Shown here one piece after another: positions 18,000-28,800 of a DNA stretch of 40,759 bases. A model generated the notes under the pieces. The model was not told the origin of the DNA. It saw only the letters and a program-made list of their open reading frames with translations, and made no database searches. The first letter of the stretch is position 1. Each line of letters opens with the position of its first letter. The translations under genes and the position numbers were made by a program. Source of the DNA: Lingula anatina (taxonomy: Eukaryota > Brachiopoda > Lingulata > Lingulida > Lingulidae); contig NW_019773573.1 in assembly GCF_001039355.2 (NCBI RefSeq), positions 1 to 40,759 of the forward strand. The letters are read 5' to 3'.

Positions 18000-20508
18000 C
18001 TATTGAAACAGAAAGAAAAAAGAATGACTTTTTCTACCTATGTGAACACTCTGCAGTCAGGCTTACCTTTAAAGGTTTTCCATCTCAGGGAAACACCACA
18101 TGCCGTCGACGCTTCCTAATTGCAACCATCTTGTAGACAGACCATGGCAGGACTCGCTGGACACTTCCCCAATGCAACCATCTCGTAGACAGACCACAGC
18201 AGGACTCACTGTATACTTCTCCAATGCAGCCACCTCGTAGACAGACCATGTCATGACTCACTGGACGCTTCCAAGATGCAGGGTTTTCTATAAGCAGAAA
18301 GAAAAACGGATTAATGACTTTTCCTAACTTTGTCAGCACTCTGCTGTCAGGCTTACCTTTACGAGCTCCCCATCTCAGTGAAACACCATTCGCCTGGGAC
18401 GCTTCCCCATTACAGCCACCTCGTAGACAGACCATGGCAGGACTCGCTGGACGTTTTCCCTGATGCAGCCACCTCGTAGACAGACCATGGCAGGACTCGC
18501 TGGACGCTTCCCCGTTGCAGCCACCTCATAGACAGGACGCGGCAGGACTCGCTGGCACCAAGGATTGATGGACGTCGCTGAAGTGTAGATGTGGCCCTCT
18601 TCTCCTTGCACTTGTCAGTGGGAGCTCTATTGAAACAGAAAGAAAAAAGAATTAATGACTTTTTCTACCTATGTGAACACTCTGCAGTCAGGCTTACCTT
18701 TAAAGGTTTTCCATCTCAGGGAAACACCACATGCCGTCGACGCTTCCTAATTGCAACCATCTTGTAGACAGACCATGGCAGGACTCGCTGGACACTTCCC
18801 CAATGAAACCATCTCGTAGACAGACCACAGCAGGACTCACTGTATACTTCTCCAATGCAGCCACCTCGTAGACAGACCATGTCATGACTCACTGGACGCT
18901 TCCAAGATGCAGGGTTTTCTATAAGCAGAAAGAAAAACGGATTAATGACTTTTCCTAACTTTGTCAGCACTCTGCTGTCAGGCTTACCTTTACGAGCTCC
19001 CCATCTCAGTGAAACACCATTCGCCTGGGACGCTTCCCCATTACAGCCACCTCGTAGACAGACCATGGTAGGACTCGCTGGACGTTTATCCTGATGCAGC
19101 CACCTCGTAGACAGACCATGGCAGGACTCCCTGGACGCTTCCCTGATGCACCCACCTCAGACAGACCATGGCATGACTCACTAGACGCTTCCCCCATGAT
19201 GAGTGGCAGGACTGGCTGGAGGATTGGTGGATTGATGGAAGCTGATGATAGCTGATGGAAGCTGATGATAGCTCTCTTCTCCTTGCAGTTGTCAGTGGGA
19301 GCTCTATCGAGAATCGCCGTAATCGAGTTCTGTTAACAGAAGGAAAAATGGATAAATGACTTGTCCTACATATGTCTGTTAACAGAAAGAAAAAATAGAT
19401 TAATGATCTTTCCCACATATGTCAGCACTCTGCAGTCAGGCTAGCCCTTAAGGGTTTTCTGTTAACAGAAATAAAAACTGTTCAATGGCTTTTCCTACAT
19501 ATGTTAGCACTCTGCAGTCAGGTTTACCTTTAAGGGTTTTCATCTCGGTGAAACGCCATATGCCCGAGACGCTTCCCCATTGCAGCCATCTCGTAGAAAG
19601 ACCATGGCAGGACTCGCTGGCACTGAGGATTGATCGAAGTGTAGATGTGGCCCTCCTCTCCTTGCAGTTTTCAGTGGGAGCTCTATCGAGAATCTCCATA
19701 ATCGAGATCTGTTAACAGATAGAAAAACGGATTAATGACTTTTCCTACATATGGTGTCACTCTGCACTCAGTCTTACCTTTAAACGTTTTCTGTTAACAG
19801 AAAACGGATTAATGACCTTTCCTAACTATGTAAGCACTCTGCAGTCAGGCTTACCTTAACGAGTTTCCCATCTCAGTGAAACACCATATGCCTTGGACGT
19901 TTCCCCATTGCAGCCATCTTGTAGATAGACAATGGCAGGACTCGCTGGACGCTTTCCCAATGCTGCCACCTTGTATACAGACCATGAGAGGACTAACTGG
20001 ACGTTTCCCTAATGCAGCCACCTCGTAGACAGACCAAGGCAGGACTCGCTGGCATCAATGATTGACCGACGTGTAGATGTGGCCCTCCTCTCCTTTCAGT
20101 TGTCAGTGTTGGCTCTATCGAGAATCGCCATAATGGACTTCTGGTAAAAGAAAGTTAAAAGGATTAATGACTTTGCCTACCTATGTCAGCACTCTGCTTC
20201 CTGGACCTGTAATAGAAGAAACCTGGAATGCATGGAAATAAATGCAATGACACTACAAAAATAAAGCCCACAACAGCAGAAAGCCGATGACGTATCCTGC
20301 GAAGATTCCGGAGCGACGATTCCTCGTGGAGAGAAGCGAAGGTTTTAGCTGGCCAGCTTAGAGAAACGTCGAATCCACCGTATAGACGACTCCGTGTGGA
20401 AGAAACAATATGTCGATGAGCGATGCGTCGTCTTGGGAAGAGGAAAAGATTCGAAGAAACGTGAGTTGACTCCTGTGTCCTTATTGCTTGATGCGGGGCG
20501 CAGTACAT
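17425..20508 (-). CDS. Putative gene made of tandem exon blocks built from 52-bp repeats
   Basis: Reading on the minus strand there is a TATA box, a first ORF and then at least seven blocks. Blocks start after AG acceptors (ttctgttaacag, ttctgcttatag, tttcaatag, cttttaccag) and most end AAAG|gtaagcc or AAAG|gtaaacc. Intervening introns are mostly about 67-71 bp. Typical blocks have a leader (DRAPTDNCKEKRATSTL-like), one to nine 52-bp units and a tail (WRFTEMKTLK in the clearest case). The 52-bp unit has no stop in any minus-strand frame, giving SESCHGLSTRWLHWGSV, QRVLPWSVYEVAALGKRP and ASPAMVCLRGGCIGEAS in rotation. Several blocks do stop (for example VFH* in block 18988-19329), so a single continuous protein is not demonstrated. 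It may be a coding gene, a non-coding repeat transcript or decaying duplicates. Confidence 0.4.
18067..18287 (-). other. Array block B (exon-like)
   Basis: The acceptor ttctgcttatag is followed by AAAACCCTGCATCTTGG. About 3.5 repeat units follow, then the tail, and the donor is AAAG|gtaagcctgac. It is duplicated as block D. Confidence 0.5.
18357..18626 (-). other. Array block C (exon-like)
   Basis: The acceptor is tttcaatag and the donor gtaagcctgac. It has an APTDKCKEKRATSTL-type leader and three 52-bp units. It is nearly identical to the corresponding part of block A upstream of its repeats. Confidence 0.5.
18698..18918 (-). other. Array block D (copy of block B)
   Basis: It lies 631 bp from block B with only isolated differences. 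The splice-site sequences are the same. Confidence 0.5.
18988..19329 (-). other. Array block E (exon-like)
   Basis: The acceptor ctgttaacag is followed by an open frame beginning NSITAILDRAPTDNCKEKRA. It runs through four repeat units for over 100 codons and ends VFH* in the tail, because the unit number places the tail out of its usual frame. The donor gtaagcctgac follows. Confidence 0.5.
19528..19708 (-). other. Array block F (single-unit exon, fully open)
   Basis: 181 nt between ctgttaacag and gtaaacctg. The frame is open throughout: ISIMEILDRAPTENCKERRA, then one 52-bp unit (SESCHGLSTRWLQWGSV), then WRFTEMKTLK. It is the cleanest block and may be closest to the ancestral exon. Confidence 0.55.
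19779..19791 (-). other. 13-nt micro-exon-like segment
   Basis: AAAACGTTTAAAG is flanked by acceptor ctgttaacag and donor gtaagac. A cognate AAAACCCTTAAGG follows ttctgttaacag near 19447 but has lost its GT (gctagcc). Both look like block tails reduced to 13 nt. Confidence 0.35.
19855..20140 (-). other. Array block G (exon-like)
   Basis: The acceptor tttcttttaccag is followed by a degenerate leader (SIMAILDRANTDN*) containing a TGA in the conserved frame. Three 52-bp units follow. The donor is gtaagcctgac. Confidence 0.45.
20181..20508 (-). CDS. Putative first exon upstream of the 52-bp array
   Basis: ATG at 20508 lies about 65 nt below a TATA box. The frame is open for 114 codons: an Arg/Ser-rich N-terminus (LFPRRRIAHRHIV) and then a hydrophobic segment SAVVGFIFVVSLHLF that could be a signal anchor. 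The exon may end ATA G|gtaggcaaag at 20181, before the TGA at 20164. A second ATG five bases upstream opens only a 10-codon frame. No family was recognised. Joined to block G it meets a stop in eight codons, so the exon's real splice partner is unknown. Confidence 0.35.
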
Positions 20509-20571
20509 GGCATCCTTCTCGTTGCTCCTGGTCTGCCTGTGTTGAATGAACGCAATTTCAAAACCCCGCGC

Positions 20572-20578
20572 TTTTATA
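20572..20578 (-). promoter_or_regulatory. TATA box upstream of the repeat-array gene
   Basis: TATAAAA in ggtataaaagcgcgggg on the minus strand. The spacing to the ATG at 20508 resembles the TATA-to-ATG spacing at 12747-12688. Confidence 0.55.
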
Positions 20579-20599
20579 CCTTCAGTGATATTTAGTCAC

Positions 20600-23500
20600 A
20601 TGGTGGCGTTCCACTTGTCACTAATGCCCAACTTGTTCATAGGGGGTGGTGTTTGATAGCGATGCGCAAAACTGATTATAATATCTTATCAACATGTACA
20701 TTTTATTTACTATTTTTCATTTTGATTATTATTTTATCATTTTATTTTAAAATAAGAGTAATAAGTACTAAGCAATGACTTCAAAATGTACAGGCAAATT
20801 TGATGACAATTTCTAAGCAACATACCTTCTCCCCAAAATTATGATGGCCACTATGTCCGTTAAACCGGTACAGGTAGCCGTGAACTTGTCGCAGGCCACT
20901 ATAGTACGTGCGTATACAAACACTGATCCAAATGTGGATAATGTAATAGTGCGTAGGGTGACTGCATTTTCGAGGCAGCCTGAGGGAGCATGATTGTTTT
21001 GATTGCAGTGAATGGTAGTGAGTCAATTGAAAGTACACTGGACTTATCATGTACAACCACCTCAGTGCTCTGAAACACATTTTTAATCAACTGGCTTGTT
21101 TTCTTGGGTATGAAAAACAAGTTATTGTGATTCTACTAAACAAAAGAAAGCAGCAGTGCGCCATATGAAAAATCCTGATTACTTCACACCTGGCAGTAGA
21201 AACGAATGAATTTTTTAGTATATAAAACGTCTACTGATTTACGTAATTATCAACAACGGACGCCTCTCTTCATAGCTTTGGGTTATCAGTGTTCTGATGC
21301 TAGTAGCATGAGTAGAGAAAAACAGACCAATAAAAATATATGTAAGACAATAAGATAAAAATTAAAGGGAAATAAAAAAATTCCCATTTGTACGTTTACT
21401 TCATCCGCTTTAACCTCAGTTGAAATCTACTCTTCGCGTTCTAACATTGTTATAAGTCTCAGTGGTCACTGGCATCCTTTCACATTTCCCTGTCGAGCAT
21501 AAAACCTAGATGTTGAGCACTAGAGGTTACATGTTAATAGGCCACTTGCTCATTATCAATGTTTTCATGGCCAGGCACACAACAGTTCCATTTATGTGTT
21601 TTCTCAGTGAGGTGGTCTTTCCCTCGACCCAGCTTGAAAATCGAACTCAGGACTTGCCTCGTCTGCCACGAGAACACTCACTGATTTTTTTCATATATTT
21701 TAGTCCATTTAACTTTTTAACATATTTCATTAAGAATTATGAGAGAGAGGATTGTTTATCTAAGTGGAAGTTTACTTACATCAGTCTAGCAATTTTAATC
21801 CTTGCAAAAATAATTACTGGAATCATCTCTTCTAACACACACAAACACTCAAAAAAAAAAAAAAAAACGTTAACGGACTAAAATTTAAACCACAGTTACT
21901 GTTGCTCGCAGTATCATCTCACATTCTCCAATCGATCTAGCCTATTTTTACTCGAGTACAAAATCAGGAAGCGAGTATTTTGTCTGACGTCTCAGAAAAT
22001 GTCTATATTTTAGTTTATTTTAAATAACGCAATAGGCCTAAACAGATTTCGCTGCGTCTCCTGGCTTTTAAAAATTGAAAAAGAAAATCAGTGACGTCTT
22101 TTGCCGCAGGTCGTTATTTTTAATTGTTTGATGTTTTTGTAATATTTTAGCCATTTATAGAATCTTCAGTTCAATTAGTCCTACATCGATGATTTGTGAG
22201 ATGATAGGCATATAGTGACAGGATACGGCGAATTGTTTTAGCCAAAACACGGAAAAACTGCATTCTCTTAGAAAGTAATTTGCAAAACCTTCACCATCAG
22301 GCATTGTGAAAAAATATGCTAGAGGTTGAGGACAAATGTGCCAATGAAATAAATGTGCATCACGTAATACCCCATTAGCGCGGTCTAATTTTTTGTTAGT
22401 AGGCCCTATTAATAACGTGCGAATATTATCCAAAAGAGTTATTTTAAGAACCTTTACTGAATACGAAAACTTTCCATACTAGCAAGGCGTGAATCGGAAT
22501 TGGTTTACACAGAAATCTAGCTTGCTTAAAAATCATTTTCTGTCACAATATGTTTTGAAAAAGCAGAATTCTGCAGTCTTTCTGTGCCATATGCACTGTG
22601 CATGTATAACCTTTGGTCGCTTTCGGCAACTCATTGAAATAACTGCGCGTACAGCAGCAATGTGCCATGCATTACCTCATCAGTTTGGTGGACTTTTACG
22701 AACAAGAGGGAAGGAAGAGCAGATCAATTTACCACCAAAATTTTGAAAGGGGCCAGTTTAAAGCTTATTTAGAGGAGGCATGGCTAAATAAACAACTAAT
22801 AAACGCCTTTTCAAGTAGACTTTATTATTACCACATATTTCATAATAGATTTGAATACCTTGAAACATTACTTCACAAAACACCCACCCTCCCGTCCTCC
22901 ACCAACGATTTCTGACCAGTATTTACAATTTCTTACTTTTTTAAATTCTAAAATAGTGCGCTTTAAACTATTCGCCAAGCTGAAACAGTTCCAAAGGTGG
23001 CAGCCCCGTTCAAGACGAGATCAATTCAAGTCTGAAAATGACAGTACTTCAACAAGCATACTGGCTGCAATTAATGCCTCATTTCAATTAAGTTTTCCTC
23101 GTTATTGATCTCAGTCTGATTTTAGTACTTAAACAACTGAATTCTTCTTTTATGTTTCCAGTCAATAATTTCTATTTCTAAGTTATTTTTCTCTCTTTTT
23201 TACAATGCACATACCCCCAACTTTTAGTTGCAAAACAAACATTGCTAGCATAAATTAAGGAATACTAATCCAAGATGTTGGTCAAATCACTAACTGATAT
23301 CCCTGGCCTTAATGTCCATTTTGAATAGAATGTTTAAATGCAGTTCATACATCCAAAAATAAATAAATAATTCAACACTTGCATTGAGCATTGCCTCTTC
23401 AGAAGGCAGCTTGTTCTTATGGAGAGTAAACTTTTTTATGAACTGGGTTCAGTTTTGGACAAAATTTAATATCCAATTTATCATCAGTAAAACATTGAAT

Positions 23501-23840
23501 TATGGAACAGATTTAAAGGTTTCCTCACCTTACAAAGTGACTACCATGCAATCATCTAGTAAAATAATAATGATGATGATAATAATTATTATAATGATAA
23601 TAATAAATTGTACTAAAGTATATTACAACCTTTTCCTTCACATAAGAATATGGCATATTTATCTTACATCTGATATTAACTCACATAATAATAGTGCAAT
23701 AACACTCATCAACAACAGCAAGCAAAAAAGCATCTCTACTTTTTTAATTTGGCAAATCAAATACCTGTAATCCAAGGAACAGAGAAAACAAACAGTACAC
23801 CCTTCTACAAATAAACAGAAAAGTAAGACTTTTAAAAAAA
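20600..23840. other. Intergenic DNA, no supported gene
   Basis: Several ORFs of 60-128 codons exist on both strands, but they lack splice sites, protein-like composition or recognisable motifs. The minus-strand segment around 20899-21080 is the most protein-like (SSVLSIDSLPFTAIKTI) and may be a decayed repeat or gene remnant. Confidence 0.4.
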
Positions 23841-24910
23841 GATTGCACTTAACAAACGTGTGGCTTTTCTCTTTCTGATTTAATTCTTTCAAATACAATT
23901 CATACCCCCTCTAAACAAATATATGCTATTTATCAATTTGATTTTAAGCAAAAGTTTGGAACCCAAGAGAAAGCAATTAAGTCTACAAGAGAAAGCAGAA
24001 CTTAAAATGCAGTTAACAACCATACTTATTTAAATTTGATAATGAACCCCAACACCAGCACGTAATATATCATACCAGTTTGTACAGCGGTTGTTACATA
24101 GCACCTAAAAATTGATATAGGTATTTGCTTAAACATGTAGTACCTTTACTGTCAGAGGCCATTGAGAACTTATACCAGCCAAGGTATGTCATTTCACACC
24201 TAATTTACTGAAAACCCTTGTGAAGAAATATTGACCCCCTACCTACACTTAAAAAGTTGTTGAGCTATATAATTAATCAGTCAAAAGTAGTTCTTTTGCA
24301 AGACTGTAGAACAAGTTTCTCCACACTCTGGGTGACTGCCAGTCATTGCTTACCGCAAATNAAAAAAAAAAAAAAAAAAAAAAAAAAGATTGCACTTAAC
24401 AAACGTGTGGCTTTTCTCTTTCTGATATAATTCTTTCAAATACAATTCATACCACCTCTAAACAATTACATGCTATTTATCAAATTGATTTTAAGCAAAA
24501 GTTTTGAACCCAAGAGGAAGCAATTAAGTCTGCAAGAGAAAGCAGAACTTAAAATGCAGTTGACAAACACATCTATTTAAATTTGATAATGAACCCGAAA
24601 CCAGCACGTAATATATCATAACAGTTTGTACTGCGGTTGTTACATAGCACCTAAAAATTGATATAGGTATTTGCTTTAACATGTAGTACCTTTACTTTCA
24701 GAGGCCACTGAGAACTATCTTATACCAGCCAAGGTATGTCATTTCACACCTAATTTACTGAAAACCCTTGTGAAGAAATATTGACCCCCTACCTACACTT
24801 AAAAAGTTGTTGAGCTATATAATTAATCAGTCAAAAGTAGTTCTTTTGCAAGACTGTAGAACAAGTTTCTCCACACTCTGGGTGACTGCCAGTTATTGCT
24901 TACCGCAAAT
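23841..24910. repeat. About 547-bp duplication across a one-base gap
   Basis: Sequence beginning gattgcacttaacaaacgtg at 23841 recurs at 24388. Both copies end gcttaccgcaaat (24360 and 24910). Differences are sporadic substitutions and small indels. The copies are separated by a single N and a run of 26 A. Confidence 0.9.
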
Positions 24911-25778
24911 AGCTTTCCAATCAGATAACTTTAAAAGCGGCATTTTTCTATCGTTTCCTTAGTCCCTTGAAAAGTTTTTTTCCATGGTTAAATGTGATTC
25001 AGATGCAATTCTTTGTAAATATCTTTAACCAATTAGATGAGAAATTTATAATCTCTTAATGAAACTAAATTGCAGTCATTTTCAATTTCTGATTAATGCA
25101 ATGAAACATTTGTAAATCACAAACAAGCATGTGGCCCCCATAAAATGTAATTGTTGATATTCGTATTCACAACTTTTCAGAAGTTTTCAGCCCATGTGGG
25201 GATAATAAACTCATAGAAGAAGAGAAAAAATTATACAAAAAAGGCAGTCATATCTATGTTACCCAACAAGGCAATAAATCCTTAACTCACATTAAATCTT
25301 AACAATGACAAATATACTACTACCCCCCAATAGCACTCTGTACATGTGCAATAATATTAATGCTTGATATCTAATGCATGATGTACCTATGAATTTATTT
25401 CTTAGTTTTTTTGTTTAAACATGGGAGAGTCAATGATTATCCAAGTGAAAGTAGTACCATTCTGAATATACTTCAAAAGTTAAAACTACAAGATTATTTC
25501 TAACTGTCAATATAATTTTTAAGCAACAATGTATAGCAAAATATTAGGTAAAGGTGCCTATTACTACTGTCACAAGAATAAACTTCATTAAGAGAGAAAA
25601 AAAAAAGAGTAATTAATATTTCATACATGTTATTGTTAATTACAGAAACCTCCCATAGTTTTCACAAATCAAGTTCCTAACTGTGTTGACAGTTCAATAT
25701 TCCATGTGAAATGAAAGGTGCAGCTAGGGTTACTTTGACCCCCGTCTTATCTTGGTTGCTGTTCAGAAGTGCTGCCAT
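24911..25778 (-). other. Presumed TPD52 3' UTR and downstream DNA
   Basis: AT-rich sequence after the TPD52 stop. The first AATAAA on the minus strand lies at 25394-25399, which would give a 3' UTR of about 385 nt. No other feature was seen. Confidence 0.35.
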
Positions 25779-25898
25779 CTACAGTGGGACTTTGGTCTCA
25801 GGCGCAGGGCCCGTGCCGTTAGACTCTTGCTGTTCAGTGGCTGTGTCAGTCAAGGCTTCGTCAAAATTGGTCTCTGATTTACTGCCGGTCACTTTGGC
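25779..25898 (-). CDS. TPD52: TPD52 last coding exon
   Basis: 120 nt including TAG. AKVTGSKSETNFDEALTDTA continues into a Gln/Glu/Ser-rich tail ending ETKVPL. The NFDEAL stretch corresponds to the family's SFDEAL/DFGEVL segment. The acceptor is tctatttttcag. Confidence 0.93.
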   Translation of the reverse strand, partial: AKVTGSKSETNFDEALTDTATEQQESNGTGPAPETKVPL

Positions 25899-28800
25899 CT
25901 GAAAAATAGAACATCATATTGAAAAATGTTAATTTTTGACTAAAATAATTAGAATATGACACATATAGTGCCCGACTTTGTATTCTTAATCTTGTTTCAT
26001 TAATGATTTTAAATGTTTTTTTTTAGTTGAACTATTAATAAAACATGACTCTAATAGTCTTACAACAGCCATGATACCACTGTAAGTAATTACCACTTTT
26101 CACAAAATATCTCTAACTCGATAAATGGTAAAACTTTAAAGCCAAAAAACATCAATTTAAATAAATGTAATACTGGGCCAACTTTGACAGGAAAAACATC
26201 ATTTTTCATTTTTGCTTTAAGTAAAACCTAGTCTGCACAAGGGTCCTCATTTTCTTTTTCCTTGTTAACTCAAATTAATGTGACACCCTTTTGGAATTCT
26301 TTATCTCTTGCAAAAGAAAATACAAAGATAAAATGCAGCTGTAACCCATGACTGCTTTCACAGATTTTCATTATTTAGCCTGGCACATTCACTTAATATT
26401 TCTCCTAATTAACTATATTCATAATTAGCTTATTGAATAAGGCCGGGGGCAGAGCATTTGTAATCAGCTTTGAAGTAAAATATTCTGAAAATAATTCTTC
26501 AAAACAGGATCTTTTCTCCACAGTAAATTTCTATCTGATGAGTTCTGTAATTTTTTAATGTGGTTAATTATTTTATATTACTTGATAAATAAATTGTATA
26601 TATACTACAACTATCTACAAGTACATTAATGCTTCAAGCACTTCACACAAAATAAATAAATAAATTATTAAAATAGCTAGCTGTTATAAGAAAAATGCAC
26701 AACACAACCTGAATACATCATTTTGAAATGAAATTACACTCCCAACACTTCTTTTTACTTAATTCTATTTATGAATGTAGCATACAAACAAGAAATATCT
26801 CTATTAAAAGTGAATATAAATGGGAAAGTGTGTCAAAGAACTTTTAATTGTATGACTATCATCATTTTTTCTAACCATGCAATATTAAGGCTAAATACAG
26901 GTAAAATTAATAACTTATTTCCAATAAGTAACTTTGTTTGACCTATTAATTAAAACAAATGGCCACAAAATAACCAAAACTGATGAACAGTTATAATGCA
27001 GTCCAAGGTTGTCTTTGATCAAGAAAAAAATTTTATATGGCCAAAATCATTAAGCAGTTTGAATAATTCAATGAAAAACTTCTGTATTTGAAATACAAGT
27101 CTGGCCGTCAGACCCTGGACCTTGATCACAAGACTAAGACTGGGTTCCCATCATTAAATCGATCCATCTGGATCGGTCTAACTCCCTGGGGAGTCTCACT
27201 AAATTGCCATCAACTTATCCGTTTTAAATGTCTGTCACGCCTACCAAATCAGCTAGGATAAAGATAATTACCCCCTAACAGCTTTACTAGGCGTGACAGA
27301 CATTTAAGCCAGTTAGGTTGATAGCAATTTAGTGAGACTCCCCAGGGAGATAGATCGATCCAAATATACGTGGGAATGGTCCCTAAGACCTTTGGTCACT
27401 TTGGTGGCCAGCTGAGAAGCAATGCATAAACACACCTTAAATTGATGAGAGCATATTTTATAAATAATATATTATCAATGCTAGGAAAATAAAAGCTATA
27501 GACTGCACACAAGTATAAAATCACGATCAACAGTAACAACCTTTTTTTACAATACCGCCATTTATGTTTTACTTTATAGGTTCGTACGTCACTTTCTCAG
27601 TCTATATATTAAAAAAAAGAATTTAAAATGCTAGAAATACAGTGATATCTCTCAAAATTTTGAACAATTAGTAAACATTTTTGTGAAATATTCTTTCCTT
27701 TCATGGCCGTATGGTGGAGATGAGAAAATTCCAAAAAGCATTTAGTGTTCAAGGTCACATCTTTGCATTTTACGTTTGAATTTCTTAATAATGAAAGCAT
27801 TAATTAACAACAAAAGGTCAGAAAATTCAACACAGTAATCAAGTCTGCCTTTGCATTTGTTAAGTAACTAGACCTGATAAACCTAGAAATAATGAAACGT
27901 TCAAAATTAACTGTGATCACCTCTTTCAAGGATTAGCTTTAAGTTAACACTTGTCTAATGAGCGCATTGAAACTCAGATTAACCTTGATCTATACATATT
28001 TTATTTTACGTTCATTGATGAATTAGACGCTCATTACTAGAGTTATACAAGTTAATCAAACTGACAGCTTTGACTTGATGTCTGACAGGAAATAGTTAAA
28101 TATTCGCTTAGTACTTCTCAATGTCAAATTTCTTATGTAAATGCAATGAAACAGCTATTGAAAAGTCACATAATAAAATTTAAATATTCAAATCAAAATT
28201 AATAAAGTTTTTGAATATAAACATTCGTTACAAAATCATTCAATCATACAGCTCCAAACAATTCAACTTATAAAAATATATTAGCCAGAAGTTATATTTT
28301 ACTTTTCTACCAACACGCAGAACTTTTCACTTTTCAAACAGTAGAAATCATCCTAAATTACAAAACACAGAATGCACCAAGGCAATCAACTGTTTAACTC
28401 AACTCCATTGAAAGCTACACAAAATACAAACCATTTACAACATAAAGACATTCTAGTAAGTTTTCTATCATGATCTCTCTCACACGCACACACACACACA
28501 CACATACAGGTACGCACACATACACACAAATTGCATATAATCTACTCTGGCTTTCCTGAGCTTCAGATTGAAGTAAGCCGACTTCTTCATTTTCAAACCT
28601 TCTTATGTACAGAATTATCAGACTCGACAACCAGAGGCTAATTTGATAGAAATTTACAGTCAATCACAAATGCACTTCCAGTCATCCACATTTCGTTCTT
28701 CTGTAGAAAACTTAAGACTACAAGACCTAACTTTTGTAATTGGGATGATAAACTTTAATTGAATAAAGCTTAATTAAGAAGCGACAAGCAGGCTCATGTA

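Larger units (their letters stand above)
17850..19116. repeat. Tandem duplication, period 631 bp, within the array
   Basis: Sequence from about 17860-18485 is repeated at about 18489-19116. Differences are scattered substitutions and a 4-bp indel (agaatgact versus agaattaatgact). Each copy holds an intron, a block, an intron and part of a block. Confidence 0.9.
17467..20050. repeat. 52-bp minisatellite, about 25 units in seven clusters
   Basis: Consensus on the plus strand: acgcttccccaatgcagcca, cctcgtagacagaccatggc, aggactcgctgg. Clusters of nine, 3.5, three, 3.5, four, one and three units are separated by non-repeat spacers. Units are mostly 80-100% identical, with occasional 3-bp deletions. 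Confidence 0.95.

Noticed and set aside
12823-20560. Shared gaacgcaattt motif near both TATA-box promoters
   Set aside because: It lies upstream of one TATA box and downstream of the other, so a common regulatory site is unlikely. The match is short enough to be chance.
20781-21120. Two overlapping minus-strand ORFs
   Set aside because: Two different frames are open over the same bases. No clear splice pair or recognisable motif was found. A decayed repeat is possible but unproven.
22489-23108. Three overlapping plus-strand ORFs of 82-85 codons
   Set aside because: They have ordinary AT-rich composition, no motifs and no conserved features by eye.
25711-25902. Plus-strand ORF of 63 codons
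   Set aside because: It is the antisense shadow of the last TPD52 exon.
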